6,264 bases of DNA from Ruminococcus sp. (lineage in GTDB: Bacteria; Bacillota_A; Clostridia; Oscillospirales; Ruminococcaceae). The notes under the pieces are model-generated. The model was not told the DNA's origin. It saw only the letters and a list, made by a program, of their open reading frames with translations, and made no database searches. This document shows positions 1-5,412 of the stretch, one piece after another. The DNA lies in contig JAFOMV010000030.1 of NCBI GenBank assembly GCA_017418765.1, forward strand, positions 1 to 6,264. The letters are read 5' to 3'. Each line of letters starts with the position of its first letter. Positions within the stretch are counted from its first letter, which is position 1. A program made the position numbers and the translations under genes.

Positions 1-58
1 CAGGCTGAGCGGATTCGATCTCTCTGACGCTGTTGTCAGGAAGTGTTAATTTTATCAT
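1..58 (-). CDS. thrS: Threonyl-tRNA synthetase, N-terminal fragment (TGS domain start), runs off the left edge
   Basis: The 19 visible codons read MIKLTLPDNSVREIESAQP. This matches the start of bacterial ThrRS, where the TGS domain opens with a strand of the type MIKxTLPDGSVREFE. ThrRS is cytoplasmic and charges tRNA-Thr with threonine. The ATG at 58-56 follows AAAGGAG at about 8 nt, so the start is well supported. The stop codon of the upstream transposase (63-61) is only 2 nt away, and the Shine-Dalgarno lies inside the last transposase codons. A Thr-type T-box leader about 1 kb upstream on the same strand independently supports the call, because clostridial thrS is commonly T-box controlled. 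The catalytic domain lies outside the window. The alternative is another TGS-domain protein such as Rel or Obg, but those do not begin with TGS at residue 1 in this form. Confidence 0.85.
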   Translation of the reverse strand, partial: MIKLTLPDNSVREIESAQP

Positions 59-60
59 GA

Positions 61-600
61 TTATTTCTCCTTTATATTATTTTCATTTATGAATAATTCA
101 TCGTTTTCCCAATTGGCGGGATTGGTTTCGATGTATTGCCAAAATTGTGAATAATCTTTTGAGTTAAGGATTATATGTTCATAATAATTTCTTTGCCACG
201 GCGAAAAACCTAATTCTTTTGAAACAACAATTTTAAAAGAACGAATCATTTTCGGCAAAGATTGTGTAGGGGGCGATGCCCTCATCGCCCCGCCGTTAGT
301 ATCATTTTCAATACGAATTATCATATGAACATGATTTGGCATTATAACATATTTTAAAATTCCGTTTATATTGAGAATATATTTTTCAACGACAGTACCA
401 ATATCCGTTAATTCAAATGGTATCGGCGTTGAAATGTAATTGATATTATTATGAGACGGGGCGATGTGGGCATCGCCCCCTACAGGTTTACTGTAATCCC
501 AGAAATAATGACGTCTTTTATCTGTGCATATGGTCACGAAATAATCCCCATCACTGGAATAATCATAATCTTGCAAACGTATATTTTTGCGTGTTATCAT
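61..600 (-). CDS. REP-associated tyrosine transposase (RAYT, Y1/HUH superfamily)
   Basis: This 179-aa protein belongs to the Y1 transposase superfamily (IS200-like single-strand DNA nucleases). The family cuts DNA through a tyrosine and holds its metal with an HUH motif. The N-terminus (RKNIRLQDYDYSSDGDYFVTICT, residues 4-26) is the typical RAYT opening. MPNHVHMI at 87-94 is the HUH motif (H90, H92). WQRNYYEHII (135-144) probably carries the catalytic Tyr at 139 or 140. WQYIETNPANWEND (154-167) is the family's C-terminal signature. Two stretches break the usual pattern, residues 39-49 and 103-113. Both are the translation of a REP-like palindrome. All core motifs are present and there is no frameshift, so it may be active. 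The SD is poor (GGGTTG about 6 nt before the ATG). The gene is clearly A+T richer than its neighbours, which fits acquisition. It lies 21 nt after the 127-aa gene and 2 nt before thrS, so it is presumably co-transcribed from the T-box promoter. Confidence 0.88.
   Translation of the reverse strand: MITRKNIRLQDYDYSSDGDYFVTICTDKRRHYFWDYSKPVGGDAHIAPSHNNINYISTPIPFELTDIGTVVEKYILNINGILKYVIMPNHVHMIIRIENDTNGGAMRASPPTQSLPKMIRSFKIVVSKELGFSPWQRNYYEHIILNSKDYSQFWQYIETNPANWENDELFINENNIKEK
64..76 (-). promoter_or_regulatory. Ribosome binding site of thrS embedded in the end of the transposase gene
   Basis: The minus strand reads AAAGGAGAAA then TAA, TC and the thrS ATG. The GGAG core is therefore made of the codons for the transposase residues K-E-K (AAG GAG AAA). 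It is the only good SD for the thrS ATG at 58. The arrangement suggests translational coupling, or a transposase whose 3' end was selected to keep the synthetase SD. Confidence 0.75.
265..292 (+). repeat. REP-like palindrome, copy 1, inside the transposase gene
   Basis: The unit reads TGTAGGGGGCGATGCCC, then T, then CATCGCCCCG. GGGGCGATG (270-278) and CATCGCCCC (283-291) form a perfect 9-bp stem with a 4-nt loop. On the coding (minus) strand it is read in frame as GGAMRASPPTQ (residues 103-113). It is G+C rich in an A+T-rich gene. The second unit at 457-484 is its inverted copy. Confidence 0.88.
457..484 (-). repeat. REP-like palindrome, copy 2, inverted relative to copy 1
   Basis: Read on the minus strand this is the same 28-nt unit as at 265-292, with one difference (A instead of T in the loop). 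The stem arms are 458-466 and 471-479 (9 bp, 4-nt loop). It is translated in frame as PVGGDAHIAPS (residues 39-49). The two copies point toward each other's complement, a paired arrangement like a BIME, and enclose 164 bp that include the HUH codons. Flanking bases outside the 28 nt are unrelated, so the repeat has sharp edges. Confidence 0.88.
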
Positions 601-621
601 AAATCAACCCAAATTATAACC

Positions 622-1005
622 TCATGAATTCACCCAATCGATTATCTCGAACATATCTGCAAAAAGCTCGACGCTTATGAAGTCTTTCATATAGCCGTCA
701 TTTGTGCCTGTTTCAAAGCAGACGATGATATCCTCGTCATCGAGGTCAACGTAGACATTTCTCAGTTCCAGCAGTTTTGACAGTGCTTCTGAGTCGCCGC
801 CCTCATAGTAGCCGTTATCTATCATTTGTTCGGCTATCTGCTGACGGCTGCCGTCCAGCTTAGCAAGTTTCTGAGCGATAACGGAGAGATGTTTCATTAT
901 CTCCTCCTCGCTCTCAACGTAGAAACGGACGGTCTGAGAGGTATCCCAGAGCTTATAAGGCAGCTCATAGGCTTCTTCCTTCTCGTTGTACTTTATATTG
1001 CTCAT
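622..1005 (-). CDS. Uncharacterised acidic 127-aa protein, first gene after the Thr T-box
   Basis: I do not recognise a family with confidence. The start at 1005 (MSNIKYNEKEE) is chosen because AAGGTG sits 7 nt upstream. An open frame continues upstream to 1101, but it would run through the T-box terminator. The protein is soluble with no signal peptide or membrane segment. Residues 1-30 look like beta structure (YELPYKLWD, TVRFYVES). A helical stretch follows (about 31-60, EEEIMKHLSVIAQKLAKLDGSRQQIAEQM). The C-terminal half is strongly acidic (VYVDLDDEDIIVCFETGTNDGYMKDFISVEL). The C-terminal pattern vaguely recalls small DUF2262- or DUF6985-type proteins, but this is only an impression. Being first after the leader, it should rise when uncharged tRNA-Thr accumulates. 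No catalytic motif is visible. Confidence 0.8.
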   Translation of the reverse strand: MSNIKYNEKEEAYELPYKLWDTSQTVRFYVESEEEIMKHLSVIAQKLAKLDGSRQQIAEQMIDNGYYEGGDSEALSKLLELRNVYVDLDDEDIIVCFETGTNDGYMKDFISVELFADMFEIIDWVNS

Positions 1006-1039
1006 AGTTATCACCTTCTTTACAAGGGGATTATTTCTG

Positions 1040-1082
1040 CATAAAACAGAAAAGTCCCTTACACCATAAAGGCACAAGGGAC
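1040..1082 (-). terminator. T-box intrinsic terminator
   Basis: GTCCCTTGTGCC (1082-1071) pairs with GGTGTAAGGGAC (1065-1054) over 12 bp including G-U pairs, with loop TTTAT. The T-rich tail TTTTCTGTTTT follows. The CCCT needed for the antiterminator lies in the 5' arm, so the two structures exclude each other. Confidence 0.9.
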
Positions 1083-1282
1083 GATAATATCGTGGTTCCA
1101 CCCTGATTCACACGGAGAAATCTCCGTATCTCAAGTGCTCTGTAACGGGAGCTCCCGTCGCTTATTAGGCGCACTCAGAGGGGGTGTGCTGTGATATCCG
1201 TATCCATGCAGTCTCGCACCTGACGACTGCTCTCTGAAATGGCTGCGGAAAAGCCTTCCTCGTCAATGATTTGAACTATCAT
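1040..1282 (-). promoter_or_regulatory. T-box riboswitch leader, probably tRNA-Thr specific
   Basis: The minus strand carries every core T-box element in order. A stem I distal hairpin has arms GCAGTC/GACTGC (1230-1225 and 1213-1208), preceded by AGAGAG and with GGTGCGA in its loop. The specifier region is at 1190-1180. A 14-nt palindrome ACGGGAGCTCCCGT is at 1145-1158, and a stem-III-like hairpin (ACGGAG/CTCCGT) at 1127-1112. The T-box AGGGTGGAACCACG is at 1104-1091. The antiterminator pairs AGGG (1104-1101) and ACG (1093-1091) with CCCT (1080-1077) and CGT (1083-1081), leaving the classic 7-nt TGGAACC bulge. Lower stem I can pair GAGG with CCTC, which places ACC (1185-1183) at the specifier site. 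ACC is Thr, and the overlapping ACA (1187-1185) is also Thr. The variable base of UGGN is A, which fits a tRNA with U73. With thrS downstream, Thr specificity is well supported. Uncharged tRNA-Thr would favour readthrough. Confidence 0.93.
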
Positions 1283-1288
1283 GAGATA

Positions 1289-1317
1289 ATATTACCACAT
1301 TATCTTAAATTTGTCAA
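1289..1317 (-). promoter_or_regulatory. Sigma-A-type promoter of the T-box operon
   Basis: On the minus strand the -35 is TTGACA (1317-1312), the spacer is 17 nt and the -10 is TAATAT (1294-1289). Transcription should start near 1283-1280, just ahead of stem I of the T-box. Confidence 0.88.
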
Positions 1318-1346
1318 GAGATAAACTGATAAACTTAAAGTCAGCG

Positions 1347-1377
1347 CTGCAAAGGATAACATGATACGCTTTGGCAG
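1347..1377 (-). terminator. Weak stem-loop after gpr, possible terminator
   Basis: CTGCCAAAG (1377-1369) can pair with CTTTGCAG (1354-1347), with one bulged C and a 14-nt loop. No clear T-run follows, only CGCTGACTTTAAGTTT. It begins 13 nt after the gpr stop and is the only candidate signal before the T-box promoter. Confidence 0.3.
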
Positions 1378-1389
1378 TACAGCCTCATA

Positions 1390-2232
1390 TCAGAAAATGC
1401 CCTGAACGTCTTCAAAGTTCATAGAAGGCTGCAAGGCGAGGTTTATGCCGTAAGCCAGAAGCTGAGAAGCACGTTCGGTCAGGCGGTCAATATCACGTGG
1501 AGTTACCATCATATTCGGCATATCATCATGAATATCCATACCTGTAAGGCTGCGGACTATGGTGTGCATATCAACTACGGTGGGGATACCTATGGCGATA
1601 ACGGGGATGCCCATGACCTTTTCGGTAAGCTCTTTCCGTGCATTTGCAACTCCGCTGCCGGGGGATATGCCTGCATCGGATATCTGTATGGTGGTGCCGA
1701 GGCGGCTTATATCAGAACAGGCGAGAGCGTCAGCCGCAATAATTGCAGAAGGCTTTACTGCGTCAGATACAGCTTTTACAAGTTCGGCGGTCTCAATGCC
1801 TGTCTGACCGAGAACACCGTTTGCAAGCACTGATACAGGCCGCAGGTCAAAAAGCCCGCATTCCTCTTTCAGCTCTCTGCGGATATGTCTTGTAGCGAGT
1901 ATTTTTGCAGCAGTCAGAGGGCCTATGGCGTCGGGAGTGATATCGCTGTTTCCAAGTCCGGCAAAAAGCACCTCTCCTTTGGGGATGAAGCGTTTTATTT
2001 CCTCGGAAAGCTCCTTTGCCATAGCCTTGTGGTCCTCGGAATATCGGCTCATATCCGATGTTTCAAGTGTGATATATCTGCCTTTTCCTTTTCCTGTGGA
2101 TGATATACAGCTGTCATCGTCAATAGTTATATCGGTTATACGGAAATGTCTGCCCCTTTTAACTATATGAACGGTTTCGGGGAGATCATCGGGCATAATG
2201 CTTTCCAGCGCAAGATCAGTCCTGAGCGGCAT
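1390..2232 (-). CDS. gpr: Germination protease Gpr (SASP-degrading endopeptidase), compact form
   Basis: Gpr (peptidase family A25) starts degradation of small acid-soluble spore proteins during germination. It acts in the spore core. Family signatures visible are RTDLALE (4-10), GRYITLE (51-57), GLGNSDITPDAIGP (92-105), VLGQTGIET (140-148), AADALACSD (166-174), TTIQISDAGISPGSGV (180-195), IPVIAIGIPTVVD (209-221) and MMVTPRDID toward the C-terminus. D101 and D168 are the likely counterparts of the two Asp residues held to be catalytic in Bacillus Gpr. At 280 aa it is short compared with about 370 in Bacillus. The N-terminus begins only three residues before RTDL, so the usual short propeptide is essentially absent. 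The segment between IPTVVD and the C-terminal VTP motif is also much reduced. The start at 2232 has AAAGGAG 8-9 nt upstream. It is divergent from rpsT; a gpr/rpsT neighbourhood is common in Clostridia. Confidence 0.95.
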   Translation of the reverse strand: MPLRTDLALESIMPDDLPETVHIVKRGRHFRITDITIDDDSCISSTGKGKGRYITLETSDMSRYSEDHKAMAKELSEEIKRFIPKGEVLFAGLGNSDITPDAIGPLTAAKILATRHIRRELKEECGLFDLRPVSVLANGVLGQTGIETAELVKAVSDAVKPSAIIAADALACSDISRLGTTIQISDAGISPGSGVANARKELTEKVMGIPVIAIGIPTVVDMHTIVRSLTGMDIHDDMPNMMVTPRDIDRLTERASQLLAYGINLALQPSMNFEDVQGIF

Positions 2233-2281
2233 ATTTTCAGCTCCTTTCAGAGTCTACAGCGGATAATTACTTTGCTAAAGC

Positions 2282-2311
2282 TATTATTGTGCACAATGCT
2301 TGAAATTATGC
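2282..2311 (-). promoter_or_regulatory. Candidate sigma-G-type promoter of gpr
   Basis: On the minus strand GCATA (2311-2307) is followed after 18 nt by AATAATA (2288-2282). The Bacillus sigma-G pattern is GnATR-N18-CATnnTA, so the -35 and spacing fit fully and the -10 misses only the first C. gpr is a forespore gene (sigma-F/G) in Bacillus. The predicted start is near 2275, about 43 nt before the ATG. Confidence 0.5.
2286..2297. promoter_or_regulatory. 12-bp perfect palindrome between gpr and rpsT
   Basis: ATTGTGCACAAT is a perfect dyad. It overlaps the end of the candidate gpr -10 and its spacer and lies about 50 bp upstream of the rpsT promoter. It could be an operator or chance; no partner regulator is visible. 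Confidence 0.25.
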
Positions 2312-2345
2312 TTGTATATTCGTGCAAAAATTTCAGATTTGACTA

Positions 2346-2374
2346 TTGAAATAATTTGTGTGAAATGTTATAAT
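2346..2374 (+). promoter_or_regulatory. Extended -10 promoter of rpsT
   Basis: TTGAAA (2346-2351), a 17-nt spacer and TATAAT (2369-2374), with TGT directly ahead of the -10 giving the extended form TGTTATAAT. The predicted start is around 2380-2382. This leaves an untranslated leader of about 110 nt. Confidence 0.85.
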
Positions 2375-2389
2375 AAATATTGTCTCAGT

Positions 2390-2473
2390 GAACAGGTGTG
2401 CGTTGCACCTGTCGGAAACGGACGGACCCGTGTCTGTTTCCACTATCTGTAAATTGCGGTATCACCGCAAATT
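2390..2473 (+). promoter_or_regulatory. Structured rpsT leader with three hairpins
   Basis: Hairpin A pairs ACAGGTG (2392-2398) with CACCTGT (2406-2412). Hairpin B pairs 2414-2424 with 2430-2441 around 11 bp (GGAAACGGAC against GTGTCTGTTTCC with wobbles). Hairpin C pairs TTGCGGT (2454-2460) with ACCGCAA (2464-2470), ending 5 nt before the SD AAGGAGGTG (2476-2484). No T-run follows any of them, so they look like a protein-binding or mRNA-stabilising leader, not an attenuator. S20 represses its own translation in E. coli; a similar role here is inference. Confidence 0.55.
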
Positions 2474-2490
2474 CCAAGGAGGTGTAACGA

Positions 2491-2748
2491 ATGCCAAACA
2501 TTAAATCTGCTAAGAAGAGAGTTAAGGTAAATTCTACTAAGGCTGCTGCTAACAAGGCAAGAAAGTCTAATCTCAAGACTATCCTTAAGAAGGCTGACGC
2601 TGCTGTAGCTGCTGGTGAGAACCAGGAGGAAGCTATCAAGGTAGCTATCAAGAGAGTTGACCAGGCTTGCGCACACGGTCTTATGCACAAGAACAAGGCT
2701 GCAAGAAAGAAGTCTCAGCTCGCTAAGAAGCTTAACGCTGCTAAGTAA
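2491..2748 (+). CDS. rpsT: Small ribosomal subunit protein S20
   Basis: This 85-aa, highly basic and Ala/Lys-rich protein is of normal S20 length and binds 16S rRNA in the 30S subunit. The N-terminus MPNIKSAKKRVKVN and the motifs NLKTILKKA and GLMHKNKAARKKSQLAKKL are typical of S20. The ATG follows a near-perfect SD (AAGGAGGTG) by 6 nt. Codon use is strongly biased (AAG, GCT, ATC), as expected of a highly expressed gene. It has its own promoter, a structured leader and a strong terminator, so it behaves as a monocistronic unit divergent from gpr. Confidence 0.98.
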   Translation: MPNIKSAKKRVKVNSTKAAANKARKSNLKTILKKADAAVAAGENQEEAIKVAIKRVDQACAHGLMHKNKAARKKSQLAKKLNAAK

Positions 2749-2766
2749 TTGAACCTTTAAAAATTC

Positions 2767-2807
2767 TCCCCCTTACGCAACTCACGGCGGTAAGGGGGAT
2801 TTGTTTT
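2767..2807 (+). terminator. Intrinsic terminator of rpsT
   Basis: TCCCCCTTAC (2767-2776) pairs perfectly with GTAAGGGGGA (2790-2799) over 10 bp, followed by TTTGTTTT. It starts 18 nt after the rpsT stop. Confidence 0.92.
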
Positions 2808-2842
2808 ACCTTTACAATAAAAATGAAACAGGAGGTATAGCT

Positions 2843-3589
2843 ATGAAACTGATATCATGGAACGTTAACGGCTTTCGTGCCTGCCTTACCAAGGGATTCG
2901 GCGATTTTTTTGCAGAAGCGGATGCTGATATTTTCTGCATACAGGAAACAAAAATGCAGCCAGATCAGGCAGATTTTTCTCCCGATGGCTACCATAAATA
3001 TTTCCACAGCGCTGTAAAGAAGGGCTATTCGGGAACTGCCGTATATACAAAAAAAGAGCCGCTCAATGTCACATTCGGCATAAACGGCGAACATATGGAT
3101 GAGGGACGTGTCATCACCTGCGAGTATGAGGACTTTTACTTCGTTTGCTGCTACGTTCCTAACGCACAGAATGAACTGAAGCGTATAGATTACCGTATGG
3201 AGTTTGAGGATGCCATGAGAGGCTACCTCAGCGAGCTTGACAAGAAGAAGCCTATTATTTACTGCGGCGATCTCAACGTAGCGCATAACGAGATAGACTT
3301 GAAAAATCCTAAGTCAAATGTTGGAAATGCAGGCTTTTCCGATGAGGAAAGGGGAAAGTTCACTGAGCTTTTAGCGGCAGGTTTTTCCGATAGCTACCGC
3401 AGTCTCTATCCTGAGAAAATAGAATATTCATGGTGGTCTTACCGTTTCAAGGCAAGGGAAAAGAACATAGGATGGCGTATCGATTATTTCGTGGTATCTG
3501 ACAGATTTATGCCGAGGGTAAAGGATTCGCAGATACTTACCGATATAACAGGAAGCGATCACTGCCCTGTACAGCTTATCATAGACTAA
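2843..3589 (+). CDS. xth: Exodeoxyribonuclease III / class II AP endonuclease
   Basis: This 248-aa protein belongs to the ExoIII/APE1 family of Mg-dependent phosphodiesterases. They cut 5' of abasic sites and trim 3' blocks in base-excision repair. Signatures in order are SWNVNGFRA (5-13), QETKMQ with the metal ligand E35, GYSGTAVYTK (61-70), YVPNAQ with Y104, GDLNVAHNEIDL with D143 and N145, NAGFSDEER (162-170), YSWWSYR (195-201), GWRIDYF (210-216) and GSDHCPV with D239-H240. All expected active-site residues are present and the length is normal. The ATG at 2843 is chosen because AGGAGG (2830-2835) lies 7 nt upstream. An in-frame TTG at 2801 would start inside the rpsT terminator. No convincing promoter is seen in 2808-2842, so transcription may come partly from readthrough of the rpsT terminator. 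It could also be named exoA, the Bacillus symbol. Confidence 0.96.
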   Translation: MKLISWNVNGFRACLTKGFGDFFAEADADIFCIQETKMQPDQADFSPDGYHKYFHSAVKKGYSGTAVYTKKEPLNVTFGINGEHMDEGRVITCEYEDFYFVCCYVPNAQNELKRIDYRMEFEDAMRGYLSELDKKKPIIYCGDLNVAHNEIDLKNPKSNVGNAGFSDEERGKFTELLAAGFSDSYRSLYPEKIEYSWWSYRFKAREKNIGWRIDYFVVSDRFMPRVKDSQILTDITGSDHCPVQLIID

Positions 3590-3595
3590 AGCAAA

Positions 3596-3615
3596 GGGCG
3601 TACCGCCGTACGCCC
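3596..3615. terminator. Bidirectional terminator hairpin between convergent genes
   Basis: GGGCGTAC (3596-3603) and GTACGCCC (3608-3615) form a perfect 8-bp stem with a 4-nt loop. On the minus strand it is followed by TTTGCTTT, a fair tail for the operon ending at 3629. On the plus strand the tail is poor (GTTAAGATCGCTGTT). It sits between the stops of the xth and DUF4173 genes. Confidence 0.7.
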
Positions 3616-3628
3616 GTTAAGATCGCTG

Positions 3629-5167
3629 TTACTTTTTTTCAAGCAAAAGCGTAGAGATATTCAGATCATCAGTGATATGCTGTGAATGTCTGTAATAGTT
3701 TTCACGCTGAGCTTTTTCAGCGCTTATAAGCCCCTCATTGACAGCGGCAAGGAGACCGTCATCGGACATATCAAGTATACCGCTTTCATTGATAGTATCT
3801 GCACTGACCTTTCCCATAGCGTGATTGTACTTCACTATGAGCGATTCGGGACGTGAGAAGCAAAGCAGCGCAAACATAACAGTAAAGCCTGCTGATATGC
3901 TCTTAGCTATGTGCATATCAGGTCTGAACTGCTTTATCATTATCATCAGGAATATGAAAGCGCAAAGCACCATGAACCATGTGGTATACACTCTGAGCAC
4001 GGTAAGTCCGTATGCATCTATATACATTACCATCTTGCTTAAAGCTGTAGCAATGAGTATAAGGGTGAAAACGCAGAAAATAAGGTTGTATGCTTTCAGA
4101 GCCGATGATCTGTCTTTTCCGCTGTTTTTTGAATGAAGATTCATTATTATCATGATACCGAGATTGATGACAACTATCCAGCAAAGCTCAAAGAATCCCT
4201 TTCTTGCGTACTCAGCGTAACTGAAGCCGTCGGGGAGTCTGCCCATGAATGCGGAAAGGAAATAGCCTGCCTGCATGAAAAAGAAGATCACATAGAGTAT
4301 CAGCACAGGAGTAACAGCCGAATAGAATACCAGATTGCCTACGGCTCTTTTTCCTTCCAGCTTTTCTTCGCAGTAACTATCGGATAATTCGCTGATATCA
4401 CTGCGGAAGACGTTTCTGTATATCATACCGAAGACATAGCATGAAAAAGGCAGAGCCATTGATATCTGAATTATCCAATCCCAGATATCCTCCGAGTAGA
4501 GACCTTCAAATATATTGTTGAGCAGCCTGTTCATGCCGTCATCAGCGGACATCAGCAGAGAGCCTACTACTGCTGTGACAGGGCCTGCGAGGAGGAGACC
4601 TGCGAGTATCCTTTTTATATTCGTGCCTGACCCCGGATGTTTAAAACTGCATGAGAGTATATCAGCCTGAGTGCCGAATTTTGAAAAGGGATATTCAAAT
4701 ACAGCTTTTTTTACGGCGTATGGCAGATATCGTTCAACAGACGTTTTTCCTGCACATATTGAATATATCAGATAAGCCGAAGCAGTAAACAGGAATACAC
4801 CGTTGAGGAACTTTATGAAGCTGTTATCAGTCAGGGTAAAAACGAAGCTGAAAAGATACAGTATAACGGTAAGTGTCTTATTGAACCCGGAAAAGGAGCA
4901 GCCCTTTTTCTTCATGTATATTATTGCCGAGGTAATAAAGGCTAAGTATATCAGAGAGGATACAGCGCCTGTTACCATGAATATCACAAAGCGTATATAC
5001 AGCACAGAAAGTATGAATACTATAGCTGATAATACACATTCAGCCTTGCCGAAGACAGGCTTTTCCTTTTGTTTAACGTAAGTGTTCGTGTACTGCGGGG
5101 CGGTATATATCCCGACTCCGTCCATCATATTATTTGTGTTTGGATTATCAGATCCTGTAGTTAACAT
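3629..5167 (-). CDS. Multi-spanning membrane protein, DUF4173/DUF4153 type
   Basis: The 512-aa product has a polar N-terminal tail of about 40 residues, then many hydrophobic segments. These include pairs near 43-63 and 65-85, and further ones through the middle and C-terminal third. The motif FSYAEYARKGFFELCWIVVINL is characteristic, as I recall, of DUF4173. The end of the protein (VKYNHAMG, then a charged tail of about 60 aa) also fits that family. Its function is unknown and no catalytic motif is visible. The start at 5167 is set by GGAGGG (5182-5177), 9 nt upstream. Upstream ATGs such as 5233 would overlap the HTH gene and lack this SD. It is the last gene of the operon and begins 22 nt after the HTH stop. 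Confidence 0.85.
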   Translation of the reverse strand: MLTTGSDNPNTNNMMDGVGIYTAPQYTNTYVKQKEKPVFGKAECVLSAIVFILSVLYIRFVIFMVTGAVSSLIYLAFITSAIIYMKKKGCSFSGFNKTLTVILYLFSFVFTLTDNSFIKFLNGVFLFTASAYLIYSICAGKTSVERYLPYAVKKAVFEYPFSKFGTQADILSCSFKHPGSGTNIKRILAGLLLAGPVTAVVGSLLMSADDGMNRLLNNIFEGLYSEDIWDWIIQISMALPFSCYVFGMIYRNVFRSDISELSDSYCEEKLEGKRAVGNLVFYSAVTPVLILYVIFFFMQAGYFLSAFMGRLPDGFSYAEYARKGFFELCWIVVINLGIMIIMNLHSKNSGKDRSSALKAYNLIFCVFTLILIATALSKMVMYIDAYGLTVLRVYTTWFMVLCAFIFLMIMIKQFRPDMHIAKSISAGFTVMFALLCFSRPESLIVKYNHAMGKVSADTINESGILDMSDDGLLAAVNEGLISAEKAQRENYYRHSQHITDDLNISTLLLEKK

Positions 5168-5189
5168 AATGATCAGCCCTCCATGGCGA

Positions 5190-5396
5190 TCACTCTTTTC
5201 TGAATTCCAGTATATCTCCCGGCTGACATTCAAGCTCCTCGCATATTTTTTCGAGAGTTGAGAAGCGTACAGCCTTTGCCTTGCCTGTTTTCAGTATGGA
5301 AAGGTTAGCGGAAGTAATGCCTACCCTTTCGGCAAGCTCCATAGAGGATATCTTGCGTTTTGCCATCATAACATCGAGATTAACGATAATCGGCAT
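5190..5396 (-). CDS. YozG-like Cro/CI-type HTH transcriptional regulator
   Basis: This 68-aa single-domain protein closely matches the YozG-type XRE family. It opens with MPIIVNLDVMMAKRKIS, followed by MELAERVGIT (19-28) as the first HTH helix and turn. SANLSILKTGKAKAVRF (29-45) carries the recognition helix, and LEKICEELECQPGDILEF closes the domain. Proteins of this group are small DNA binders usually encoded beside a DUF2975 membrane protein, as here. The start at 5396 is chosen for the family N-terminus and the GGGGTG SD about 6 nt upstream; an in-frame ATG at 5429 overlaps the previous gene. It starts 16 nt after the DUF2975 stop. It may bind the repeats at the operon promoter (inference). 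Confidence 0.93.
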   Translation of the reverse strand: MPIIVNLDVMMAKRKISSMELAERVGITSANLSILKTGKAKAVRFSTLEKICEELECQPGDILEFRKE

Positions 5397-5412
5397 TTTC
5401 AGCACCCCCCGT

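Noticed and set aside
265..484. Two similar repeats read as a CRISPR remnant
   Set aside because: The units are inverted, lie inside a coding frame, and there is no third unit or regular spacer.
607..620. TATAAT-like hexamer just before the transposase start
   Set aside because: No -35 at 16-18 nt; the only TTGGGT-like hexamer is about 13 nt away.
1006..1101. N-terminal extension of the 127-aa protein
   Set aside because: Those codons are the T-box antiterminator and terminator, so the homology is to an RNA element, not protein.
2339..2344. TTGACT as the rpsT -35
   Set aside because: It is 24 nt from the -10, while TTGAAA at 2346-2351 gives the 17-nt spacing.
826..2349. Plus-strand open frames opposite the 127-aa gene and gpr (for example 1528-1833, 1885-2103)
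   Set aside because: They are antisense to well-supported genes, lack SD sequences and resemble no family.
2801..2842. TTG-initiated N-terminal extension of exonuclease III
   Set aside because: It would begin in the rpsT terminator tail, and AGGAGG sits exactly before the ATG at 2843, where family members begin.
2385..3286. Minus-strand frames opposite rpsT and xth
   Set aside because: Both plus-strand genes are certain; the antisense frames follow from codon bias and have no SD.
3825..5081. Other-frame ORFs inside the DUF4173 gene
   Set aside because: The membrane protein frame is continuous with a good SD; the shadows have no start signals or family match.
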